Source: Macrostomum hystrix
Taxonomy: Eukaryota > Platyhelminthes > Macrostomidae
NCBI GenBank assembly: GCA_950097015.1
Contig: CATNEN010000038.1
Span: 23,449,001 to 23,513,000, forward strand
DNA length: 64,000 bases
Direction: 5' to 3'
Both the position numbers and the translations under genes were made by a program. Of the stretch, positions 47,484 to 60,100 are shown one piece after another; the first letter of the stretch is position 1; each line of letters starts with the position of its first letter. A model generated the notes under the pieces. It had not been told where the DNA came from. It saw only the letters and a list, made by a program, of their open reading frames with translations, and ran no database searches.

Positions 47484-50400
47484 GTAAAAAATCCAGATCT
47501 CACAACCCACATCTTATCATTTTTTCTAATCTCCCTGTATTCATCTCCTATCCTTTTCTCCCAATGCTACATCTTTCAAATCTTTATCATCTTTCCCCCA
47601 ACCCCCTCTATCCATCTCTTATCCTCTTTCTCCAAATCTCACTGTATCCATCTGTTATCCCCCCTCTGTTATTCCTTTTCTCCCAATATCTCTCTATCCA
47701 TCTCCATCTCCTGTTTTGCCAATATCGCTTATAACTTTCTCCCTACACAGTCTGATTCCACTCTCCCCGCAGGTGTGGCAGCTGCTGAAGGTGGGCTCCA
47801 ATGGCAGCCTGCATGTGGCCAGCCTAATCGATCGCGAGGAGCCCAGCCTTCGCTGCTTCAATCAGGCGATCTGCTCCAAACCATTCAGCATTGTCCTGCA
47901 GAATACCCGGCTAAACCGGATGCTGCGCCAGTTGTCTGTGCTGGATATTCACGACTACAACGACAATTCGCCAGTGTTTGGCAGGGAGAATAGGGAGCTT
48001 AATGTGTTCGAGAATCAGGTGAGTCAGTATTAGATTCATATTTACCTTCTGGGATTATCTATATGAATAGTTAGCGCATAACCAGTAGATTAGCGGTAGA
48101 AAAAAAGATAAATAGATAATTAGCGTGGTGGAAGGTAGATAGAGGACATGGTAGACAGGTTAGTAGATTTGTTAGGCAGGTAGATTGTAGTGACTGTTAG
48201 ATAAACGAGAGGTAGACGGGTAGATAACTACTCACTACTTATCTGGTAGTTAGACAGGTAGATAATTGGCAGTTAGACAGGTAGATAATTGGTAGTTAAG
48301 CAGGTAGATGATTAGTAGTTAGACAGGTAGATGATTGGCAGTTAGACAGGTGGATAATTGGTAGTTAGACAGGTAGATAACTACTCACTACTTATCTGGT
48401 AGTTAGACAGGTAGATAATTGGCAGTTAGACAGGTAGATAATTGGTAGTTAAGCAGGTAGATGATTAGTAGTTAGACAGGTAGATGATTGGCAGTTAGAC
48501 AGGTGGATAATTGGTAGTTAGACAGGTAGATAAATGGTAGTTAGACAGGTAGATAATTGGCAGTTAGATTAGAGAGTTAGATAATTGGTAGTTATATTAG
48601 ACAGGTAGATAATTGGCAGTTAGACAGGTAGGTCGATGGCAGGCAGGTAGGTAGCAGTTGTATACATATTAGGTGCTCAATTAACCTGCAAAGCCCACCC
48701 GAACCCGGCTCTGGACAAGTCTCCTATGCTCAACCTGCCATCTGTATCGGACGCTGACGCGGGCAGGAACGGCCAGACAATGACTCGAATTGTGAGTCAC
48801 GACGCCGCGGTGCCTCGGTCTGACTCGCTGATCAATCCAAATAGCAGAGACCCGCTTCTACAGATTTCACCGGCTCTGGACTACGAGAAGGTGACTGGCT
48901 ACAATATCACATTGGAGGCGTGCGACAATGGGAATGTGGCCACGCCGTGCACTAGGATACAGGTAACAAGCCTAGGAATTAGGCGAATATATTCAATTAT
49001 CAAATCATGATTTTATAATTTTCTAAATAAATCCAAAACCAACCAAGGTTCGAATCTCGGTTATTGACGCGAACGACAATGCGCCGCATTTTGTTCAGCG
49101 CGAATTCGTCCTACCAGAGCTGGCCGAGGACGCCTTTGAAAAGGCCGGCGGCGGCCCGCTGACCATCGGAAAATTGGAAGCCAGCGATCCAGACGGTGGG
49201 GACAACGGCCGGATAGAGTTCAGCATTATCCAAGGCGAGGGCAGCGATGCTTTCGCGGTGAGCAGTTGATCTACTCACTGATCTATTCACACTGATCTAC
49301 TCACTGATCTATTCACACTGATCTACTCACTGATCTATTCACACTGATCTACTCACTGATCTATTCACGCTGATCTACTCACTGATCTATTCACACCGAT
49401 CTACTCACTGATCTATTCACACTGATCTACTCACTGATCTATTCACACTGATCTACTCACTGATCTATTCACACTGATCTACTCACTGATCTATTCACAC
49501 TGATCTACTCACTGATCTATTCACACTGATCTACTCACTGATCTATTCACACTGATCTACTCACTGATCTATTCACACTGATCTATCGTATATGCATCGT
49601 GATCTAATAGTAGTCAATTACCTAATTCCCAGGTGGGTCCCCAGACTGGTCAGCTGCTACAGGTAGCCAAAGTAAACGCTGCCGAGCTGCCCAACGTGTC
49701 CCTGACTGTTCAAGCTCGCGACTTTGGCAAGCCCTCTCGCCTGACGGACACGGCCACCGTGCGAATACGTCTTGTCGATGTCAACGATCACAGCCCGACG
49801 GTGTCAATCATCGGCTCCCAGGAGCCGCGCCTAGTCGAAGGTCGAGCCAATCCGAACTTTGCCTACATCTTTGCCAGCGACCGCGACTTGGGCGAATTCG
49901 GCCGAGTGTCCTGCAGTCTTGACGCCGATTCCGCTTCGCGCTTCGTGCTGCAACAGGTGAGTGACAGGTGTTAGATTGGAGTTGTCAGGTGTTGTCAATC
50001 TCCCTTTTATATCACTCTTATCTATCTCTCTCTTGTCTGATCTGTCTTATCAACCTATCTTATATATCTGTAGTGTCTCTACTCACGCACAATGTCACTA
50101 CTCCGCAGATAAACCAGATGGGCAGCAGTGGCGTGAAACAGTTCTCAATCTCCACTGGCCCCGGCCTTATCTACGACCGCGAGCAGCAGGCTAGCGACAC
50201 GGTGGCCATTGTTTGCTGGGACCACGGCAGCCCCGCCAGGACTGGCAGTCTAACGCTGACGGTCTCCATTGAGGATGTGAACGAATTTCCACCGGTATTT
50301 AGCGACACTGTTGAGTATAGCTTCCGCGTGGCCGAGAACCAGACAGAGGGCGAACTGGTTGGAACTGTGAGTTGGGCTTGACATTTAAATCATTCTGGGA

Positions 50401-53400
50401 TTTTTGTATAACCTGGTGGTCTTTAGATCTCAGTTTGTAGATGTCTCTAGATCTTAAGTCTGTATATGCTTATTGATCTGAGTCTGTAGCACTGTAGATT
50501 TTTTAGTCTGTAGATTTAGTCAATTAGATGTCTGTAGATCCTCTGCCTTGCTTTATCGAGAAGATTAATGAAAAAAACAAGTTTTTCCGGCCAAATCGGA
50601 GAGGAAAATTGGTTCCAAAACAAGGCCCTACCAATATTAATATACATTTACGCCCCTCTGCAGATGACAGCCTACGACAAGGACGCCACAGCCAGCATCG
50701 CTTACAGCATCTCAGACGATTACATGGCTGTGGGCTGCTTCGTCATCAACTCCACGACCGGTCAGATTCGCACTAAACGAAGATTGGATCGCGAGGACGC
50801 CGACCTCGCCAGATCCGGCCGGCCTGTGTACGTCATCACCGTCCAGGCCACGGACGGTCGCAATTCGACCACCGCCAAAGTCAACATCCGCATTCTGGAC
50901 GTCAACGACAATCCGCCACTGTTGAACGCAGTCGCCGCAGCCGGCCTGTCAGTCAACGAGAGCTTCGGCGGCGAGTCCTTTCACCCGCGCTTCGTCGGCC
51001 AGCTGGCCTACACGGATGCCGACGAGCCGGACACCGCAAACTCGCGCGCCTCGTTCAGCCTGGTGCACACTCTGCGCTCCACGCCGGAGCTTCGATTCCT
51101 CGTCAGTCCTGACGGCCGCGTCAGCGCCAGAGGCATCCTCGACCGAGAGGCCTCGCCGCGCCACCTGCTGGTAGTTCGGCTGACGGACCAGGGCAACCCG
51201 CCGCTGTCCTCCACCGGCACCGCCACGGTCCGCCTGCTGGACTTAAACGACAACCGGCCGAGCATTTGGACGCCCCGACCGCGGCAGCAGTTTAACCTCA
51301 CCGAGGACAGCCCGCCGGGCATCAGCTTCGCCACCGTCAACATAACTGACGCTGACGCCGAGTGCGAGCGTCTGTCATCGTTGGACTGTCTGCGGGCTGG
51401 CGGCTTGACACTGCGGCTAGAGCGCCAGGCGGCGACACTGTTCAGCGTGAACTCCACCAGCGGCCAGCTGATGGTGGCCAATCCGCTGACCCAGGGCCTG
51501 CACCGGCTGAACCTGACTGCCACAGACCGCGGCTATCCGCAGCCGCTGACCAGCTGGGTGGAGTTCTCGGTGCTGGTCAGTCCCAGGGCCGATCGGAGCA
51601 ACCACCTACTTGGCGGCTTGCTAGGCTCCGCTAACAACTGGACTGTACTGCTGGTCATTGTGGTGGCCTCCAGCTTCATCACCGTCATCCTAGTCGTAGC
51701 CATTGTCCTGTTGAATCGTCGTCAGCCTTGCTTAGTCGGTAGCGGCGGCAGCTCCGGGCGAAGCAGCGGCGACTCCGACGACGTCGTCAATGGCAACGGA
51801 ATCGGCGACAAAGATTTTCACGCCGGCCGGCGGGACTGTCCATTAGGCGGCGGCCTGGTGATGGACGGGACTATGCGCTCGCAGCAGCTGCCGCCGCCGC
51901 CGCCGCCGGCGCCTCTGTCGCCGATGATTGTCATGTACGGCCAGCAGCAGCAGCAGCAGCTGTACTGCTCCATGCGACGAGAGGTAAGATAAAAGTGGCT
52001 TGTTTTCTGTATAGGTTAGAGCTTTGTTAAATAATGTTGCCTTAAGCTAGACATTGCAATCCCCGTTGCGGCTTTCCTCCAGTCCATGGACTGAAATTTT
52101 TGCGCAGCCGCGGTGAGAAGGCTTGGGAGGCTTGTCGTGCAATTTACTCCCTTGAAGGGCCAACCTCCATATAGCACAGTGAGTGTACACTGCCTGACGA
52201 TGAGAAAGTCAGGGCAGATGTACACACCTGTGTGAGCGTGTGCCTGCGTAAGGTATCTGCGTGAGTGTGTGCTCAGGAGTGCATGCGCTGGCTGCGGGTC
52301 TAGTGGTACCAAATTATGTGCCATTGCCCGCAGCCCTTTATAATAAATAATAATTGATTACACCTGCCCCAATTGGGCCAGATGTGCAGCCGACAGCACA
52401 GCCGCAGCAAATGCGCAGCGTATCTGAAGGCTGCGTACAGCTGTTCAGTCCACGGACTGGGTGGACGCCACACCCACCTTCAATTATCCCAGCTAACTCT
52501 GGTACCCATTTAACAGCTGGGTGAACTGAAGCAATGCAGAGTTAAATGTATTGCTAAAGGACACAAATTGTTCCAGTGGAGTCGAGAATCGAACCCCCGA
52601 CCTTCAAGTCGTGAGTCCGACGCCCTAACCACTAGGGCGTCGGAGGTTGTAGCAGTTGTTGCAGTTGTAGCAGTAGCAGTTGTAGCATAAAGAGAGGTTG
52701 TAGCCTACCTAATAATAGCTTTATTAATATTAAATTATAAAGCTAACTGTAGTTTCCTTGAACAGTTAACTATCATATGATATTCAAAGTTACATTAAAT
52801 CGCATAAAATGATTAAAAGCAGCAAATAAATTCATGTCAGCCCAGGGCAATCTAGCTTCTATAGGAAAGTTTAAAGTTGATAAAAATACTTTTTTTATCT
52901 TAAAGTGTGCTCAAACACAGGCTCTCTGAGTCCTGTGCAACACCGCGGAGAGGTGGGGCTAAGCAGGATTTTAATGGCGCCGCCCGGTTGAAATCCCTAA
53001 TTTAACTTCCCTTTCTCTCCGTATTGTGCTGGAAGATTTCCCCCCATCGATTTTCCCCATCCGTGAGTCACTTTCACCTCGCCCACCGATTCAACTCTAC
53101 TCAGAAGCGCGTCGGAAACTGCCACTAGGACCTTTCTAAATTCCCCTCACTCCCCAAATCTTTTTTTCTCCCATTATTTATCCGCTCCACTCGCATTCTC
53201 GGATCTGGGATTTATTTCCCCAGAATCTCGCCCTGTCTGTGGACGATAAAATACAGCCTTTTGCAGCACCTCTTTCTGCCGCTATGAAAAAGGCCAATAA
53301 AATTAGAACTTAGCACAATAGGCGGAGCACTGATTTTAAGTACATATATTAAATTGAATAATATTTTTTCCTGAACTCAACTCGATTGTCGTTATTTTCC

Positions 53401-56400
53401 ACTCTAATCGACGGAAGAGAATGTGACAACTCACGCGAGCCTGGCTTAGCTGAGAATTGCTTAATTTCTTAATCTGGCCTCACAAACTATAAATGCATAG
53501 ATTGGTCTATGGGATAGAGAGGTTGGTGAGCTGGCTCTGGCACAGGGTAGAGACTGAACGGAGACAGAAAAAATCCAGTTGGCTTGAGCTAGCTTTTTTT
53601 CTTCAGTTTGTTTTTCTGTCGCAACGGCCCCTCTGTCAGCTGGACTTCCTTGAGCTATGTCTTGAGCACACACACACGTCACCCAGCTGCCTAAGTTTTG
53701 TAGCAGCAGCATCAGCAGCAGCGGCAGTCAGCTCTTCATCAAATTCTGAGTAGGCTAAGCTGGCAGACACACACTGGAACCAGCAAAAAATACTCACACA
53801 CAGAACTTGCCTACTGAAGATGGGAAAACTTTTGGCTGGACCCCTCAAGCCGCATCTGCTGCAGGCTCAACTGGGAGCTGTGGACAGAAAAAAGACAAGT
53901 CAGACTAGCGTGACACACAAAAGTAGTCACGCGCGATTACTACTAGCCTTGGGCTGCTTGCAGAAGCAACAGAATTGTCTGCTGTGTGCCTCTGAGTCTA
54001 TTTGAGTAGTTGCAGCTAATAGTCTATTTAATCAGCAAGGATTGAAACATAAATTTGGACTTCCGAAAAAAAGACACAATCGTTTTGAGTCCACCTGTAG
54101 TCCTGAGAAATGGGCGTTGTTGGGTTTTAGACAATCAATCAACGCCGGTCAATGCAATGCGGAATATAGTCCCCTATTTAGCAGTCAGCAATGGCGATCG
54201 TATGATAAACTGAAATTTAAAATCGCTTAAAAAACTTAGAGTATATTTTTATCCCAACAAAAAGCCTACAGATTAATAGCAACTAAACATTGTGCGGCAC
54301 TTAATAATGCTGTGTACAGACTGTACATTCTTTTGTTGCAACTGAACTATTAATTAACACCTGAGATTTAGGATTACTCAGCATTGAATTAATCGAGTTG
54401 CTTCTTAGAAACAAAATGAACTTGTTCTCTCAACAATGGCATAGAAACTATCTAAACAAGCACTATCATTGTCTCACATCTGGCTTCCGTTCCGCTCATG
54501 CAAGCGCTACCTCCTCCATCGCAGGTATAGTCCCAGTTTGTGTCTCCCATACTCAACTCACAAGATATTCCAGACTGAAGGGCGCCAGTTGTCTCGCCCT
54601 ACCCCTCATCTGACACACAGGTAGTAAGCTTTGGGCGCCTACATAGCACACCTAGGTAGTTGACTAGGGCTGTCCTACCTTTTTAGTGAGTCTATCTGCT
54701 CAAAGCTTCTATGCTAAGCTCTGTTCATAGCTTGAGTTTTACCTCTGTGCTCAGATAACGAGCTAGGAGATTTAGGTTAAGAATCGAGGGACAAGAGGGT
54801 GAGAAGTAGGTTTAGAATTAGACATCAGAAGTAAGAGCTTGATTTGAAAACCGAGGGATGAGTGAGAAGTAGGTTGATTATCAAGAGAGATGGGTGAGAA
54901 GTAGGTTGATTATCAAGAGAGATGGGTGAGAAGTAGGTTGATTATCAAGAGAGATGGGTGAGAAGTAGGTTGATTATCAAGAGAGATGGGTGAGAAGTAG
55001 GTTGAGTATCAAGAGAGATGGGTGAGAAGTAGGTTAGGTATCAAGAGGGATGGGTGAGAAGTAGGTTGAGTATCAAGAGGGATGGGTGAGAAGTAGGTTA
55101 GGTATCAAGAGGGATGGGTGAGAAGTAGGTTGAGTATCAAGAGAGATGGGTGAGAAGTAGGTTAGGTATCAAGAGGGATGGGTGAGAAGTAGGTTAGGTA
55201 TCAAGAGGGATGGGTGAGAAGTAGGTTAGGTATCAAGAGGGATGGGTGAGAAGTAGGTTGAGTATCAAGAGGGATGGGTGAGAAGTAGGTTGAGTATCAA
55301 GAGGGATGGGTGAGAAGTAGGTTGAGTATCAAGAGGGATGGGTGAGAAGTAGTTTGAGTATCAAGAGGGATGGGTGAGAAGTAGGTTGAGTATCAAGAGG
55401 GATGGGTAAGAAGTAGGTTGAGTATCAAGAGGGATGGGTGAGAAGTAGGTTGAGTATCAAGAGGGATGGGTGAGAAGTAGGTTGAGTATCAAGAGGGATG
55501 GGTGAGAAGTAGGTTGAGTATCAAGAGGGATGGGTGAGAAGTAGGTTGAGTATCAAGAGGGATGGGTGAGAAGTAGATTTGAGAACTTCAGCAGGAAGAA
55601 AACTTCAGTATGCAATACTTTCCAGGTGAGATGTAGTACGGATTCTGAGGTGCTCAAAAAGTATACTTAGGACAATTTAAAGGGGAAGATTCGGGATACT
55701 GCATGGGAGATGTCAGTAGCAGAGGCGTCACTGACTTCCGGGCCTGTCCTATACTCAAGCTGCTTCTAAATTGACTGACTGAATGAGTGAGGGTGAATGA
55801 AGCTTTGAGCATAGCCGCCAATTCTGTGTGTACTAAAGCAAAACTACCGCTTGAGTTCATTGTCCATTCACTTAACACTTCTCATCCCAGTGACTCTCTG
55901 AGTAGGCGTCCTTCCCCCCCACCAAAAACCAACCCAGTTTTCCAATTTCCCCTCTTTATTTTTACACGGCTGAGAGACTGAGTGAGGGACAGAGAGTGAA
56001 AGTGACTATTGAAGCGCATACACATATTATTATATATTGAAGAATTCATTAGGCTTTGGGCCAATAACAGCCTCGAAGGAAATTCTTTGGACAACAGCTC
56101 ATTTGAGGAACTGGAACCAAACTGGTCAATTGTCAACAGCTCTGATTTAATATCCCGCTTTTATTGAATGGAATGGAATTTCTTGAGTCTGAATCTCACT
56201 GCGGTTTTAGAATTGCTATTAGTCCAATCTCAGAAGTATAATCTACCATTTTCATATTCCCTAAAGCGATATTCTCAGGTCTCTCAGTATACCTTAAGAT
56301 CCCATTCTTAGATCTCCTAAGATCCCATTCTTAGATCCTCTAAGATCCCATTCTTATATCCCCTAAGATCACATTCTCAGATCCCCTAAAGATCCCATTC

Positions 56401-57072
56401 TCAGATCCCTAAGATTCCATTCTTAGATCCTCTAAGACCCCATTATCACATTCCTTATGATACCATTCTCAGATCCCCTAAAGATCCCATTCTTAGATCC
56501 CAATGATACCATTCTCAGATCCCCTAAAGATCCCATTCTTAGATCCCTATGATCCCATTCTCAGATTCCCTAAAGATCTCAAATCTTAAGCCCCGAAGGT
56601 TCCGACTCCAATGTTAGATTCCGAAGCTCATATCCCCAGCACAAAATTTTCCGTTTCGCAGAACGGAGGCGGCGCCGCCTATCACCTGATTCCACAGGCC
56701 GCACCGCCGGCTCACTACGGCAGCAACGCGCTGCCCTGGCCTCTCGGCCTAGGCGACTATGACGGCGCTTCGGCCGACTCCGGTCACGGCGCCAGCGAGG
56801 AGGACATGCACGGTGAGGCTGGGGGGGATTTGGGATTATAGGGGGATTGGAGTCCTTCTAAAGGGTGTATTAATTAGTCAAAAAAAGTTATGAAATCAAT
56901 AATTCGACGATGGGATTTTTTCTCTTCAGACGCCAATGAGCTTGTCTTACGGAGGTCAAAAAGTGGCTGGTCCAACAGTGTTTTTATCGACCTCCGCTCA
57001 GCGCTACAAAAATTCTCCTCTCTTAAATTGAAGCACTTTGGGTGCTTATAAAAATTAGCTTGTGTCTTGCAG

Positions 57073-57109
<37 letters not shown>

Positions 57110-60100
57110 TGGAAATGTTCAGTTCAAAGGGAAGAGATAAAAAGGGAAAAGTTCAACTTACACTGAACTGAATGTAGCCTCTTATCTGTCTACTTATTTT
57201 TCTTATTATCTACCTGCCTATCTGCCTACCTATCTACCTGCCTTTCTACATACCTACCTATCTGCCTACCTATCTACCTGCCTTTCTACATACCTACCAA
57301 CCTATCTACCTACCTTTCTACCAACCTATCTACCTACCTTTATACCAACCTATCTACCTACCTTTCTGCATACCTTTCTACCAACCTATCTACCTACCTA
57401 TCTGCCTACCTATCTACCTGCCTTTCTACATACCTACCTATCTACCTAACCATCTACATACCTACCTACGCATTTTTCTATCTGACTACCTATCTACTTA
57501 GCAACCTACAGACAATGCATGCCTGCTCTCTAATCTATCCGCCAATCTATCTATCTATTTAGCAATCTACCTAATCTACCTAGATAGATAGGTGTGTAGA
57601 TGAGTATGTTAAAAGGTAGGTAGATATGCGGTAGATAGACCTACCTTTATCAGTTACGTTTCTACCTATCTACCAGCTTACTTACCTACATTTCATCGCA
57701 ATGTATCTATTACGTGAATAAAGAAAGTAGATTCTGGTCATGATTTAATACAAGCAGACATATTAGAACAGTATACAACGGATGCGCCTTCGCTAGGCCG
57801 CTGGATTAGACAAGCAACTGTCGTGCCACGTATGATGAGAGACACTGGAGACAGACCTGGCCAGAGGCGCATGCGGAATGAAAGGGTCAGTTGTTAAGAT
57901 AGACAGTTCAGGTATCAATACCTGGCTGGGGTAAAGGCTTTTTGGCATCGGTGGTGGCCTGGTCCGGCGCTTTGGAGAATTCAGTGTCTTGTGGGGATAA
58001 ATTGAGAAATGTGAAAAATGCACACAAAGATAGAGAGGAGAGAGAGAGTGGTTGCCAGCTGTCCAGACCGAGCGAAGCAACAACTATGCAAGGAGAAATT
58101 TTGAAAGGTCTTCCTCTAAAAGTACTCGTTTTTTTATAGGTGGACATAAATTATGTCTTATCTTCTCATTGCCAACTGCTCTAGCTGAGCATTTGAAGTG
58201 GCTTAAACCTTGAGGAAACTAATTTATAAAAAAAATCCAATGATTCCCAAACAGGTGTGCCTCTGTAGATACGAGTAAATCAAAGTTAAGAATAGCAAAT
58301 TGGTCATAGAAGTCAGATAGCGAATTCTAGAGGTCAGGGTCTAATGTATGTTTAATTAGCTTTTTGATAGATGAGAAGCGTAAAATTTTCATCCTAACTT
58401 TACCATTTGAACTTGAATACTTTTTTATTCAGTTTGATTTTATATTTTTATATTTAATTAGATTTGATTTTTTGATTTTTTTACTTAATATAAGTACGAA
58501 AAATTCAAAATTAATTATTTTGAAAATTAATTTCAAATGGAATTCATAGGAATTCCCCAACGGAAATTCCAGGTATTCCGAAATGAAAATCCCATGAATT
58601 CCCTTATGAGAATCCCAGGAATTCCTTGATATAGATGCTAGTAATTCCTGAATGCAATTCCCCAGAAATTCCCCAATATAGATGCTAGGCATTCCCCAGT
58701 GGAAATCCCGAAATTCCCTAATAGAAATACAAGGAATTCCCCTAATGAAAATCCCAGGAATTCCCTGATATAGATACTAGGAATTCCCGAATGGAATTCC
58801 CCAGGAATTCTCCAATATAGTTACTAGGAATTCCCCTATGGAAATCCCCGGAATTCCCCTATGGAAATCTCAGGAATCTCCCACATAGAATTAATAAACG
58901 AAAATGAATATTTAATGAACCTAAAAACATGCGAAAGTTTAAAAATAAATGCCAATTTTTGTCGGTGGACCAAAAAATTCCCTCATCCGGTGAGACCTAC
59001 TTCTTCGAAAGCCACTGGAGACTGGAGTTTGATTTACCGCCATTTTCGATAGCCAGAACTGCAAGCTCCACCGAAAGCTGATATTCTTAGGGTGTTCGCC
59101 CCGGGGGGTATGAATAGTATATACCAACTCTCAAGACCCAGGAATCCCCCATTTCCCTCTTATGAGGATATTACCTACAAGGGGAAAGTATCTTTTGACT
59201 ATTTTTTTGGCCACACGCGCGCAAAGAGGCCACGCAGTGACAAGTGGGAATGTCAGTGCGCTTGTCATTGTGAGGACCGATGCCTGCCTGCTTTGCCACT
59301 ATCTAATTCAATAACCCGCGGCGTATCCCTGTGTCCCATCTCCCTCCCTACCCTAAAGTATAAATGCGTGTATTACAAAGAAATCAAGCTAGATATAGAT
59401 TCATTTAGCATTTATATGATGATATCTGAAAATACATAGCAAAATAAGTCTATAATAACTACTGATTTTGTTATTTATGTTAGTAGTATGGGCAAAAAAA
59501 ATTTGTGTTCAAAAGCCATTGACATTGTTTTGTATTTTACAGTTAGTATTAAGACTACTAAACCATATCTCTTCTCTGATTGGTCAAGGCTTTAAAAGAG
59601 CAGTAAAATCACAGCTCTTCTCTGATTGGTCAAGAGTTCAAAAGTGCAGCCAAACACAGCTCCTTTCTGATTGGTCGGCACCAATCAGAATCTTTCTAAC
59701 CAAAAGGAAGACTGAAGAAGTAATTAACCTCTCCCAACATCCACAGGTGAGCACGCGAGCCGCTTCATGTCACTCGGACATCAGCCGGGCGGCTCATTGC
59801 AGCCCCGATCACCTGGCGGTTTTGGCGGCTATCCCAGCATCACCGAGGAGGACCTGATGCTGCCGCCACCGCCGCATCATCAGCATCATCAACAGCAACA
59901 GCAGCAGCACGAGCACATTCCTTTGACTAAAACTGGCGCCGCCTGCAGCACCTTCGGCCGGCAGCAGCAACAGCAGCACCATGCCGCGCTGTACCAGCCG
60001 CAGCCGCCGCAGGCCGCCCTAATGCTGTGCGAAGAGCCGCAATTTCAAAATGTCACCCTGGGCCGCTCGCCAAATCGATTGACTCCCATTGTGGGCAGTC

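Noticed and set aside
59092-59439. Possible alternative protocadherin tail exon in intron 8
   Set aside because: No ATG-independent evidence for it: no acceptor-donor pair keeping the phase-1 junction was found, and the composition is unlike exons 8 and 9.
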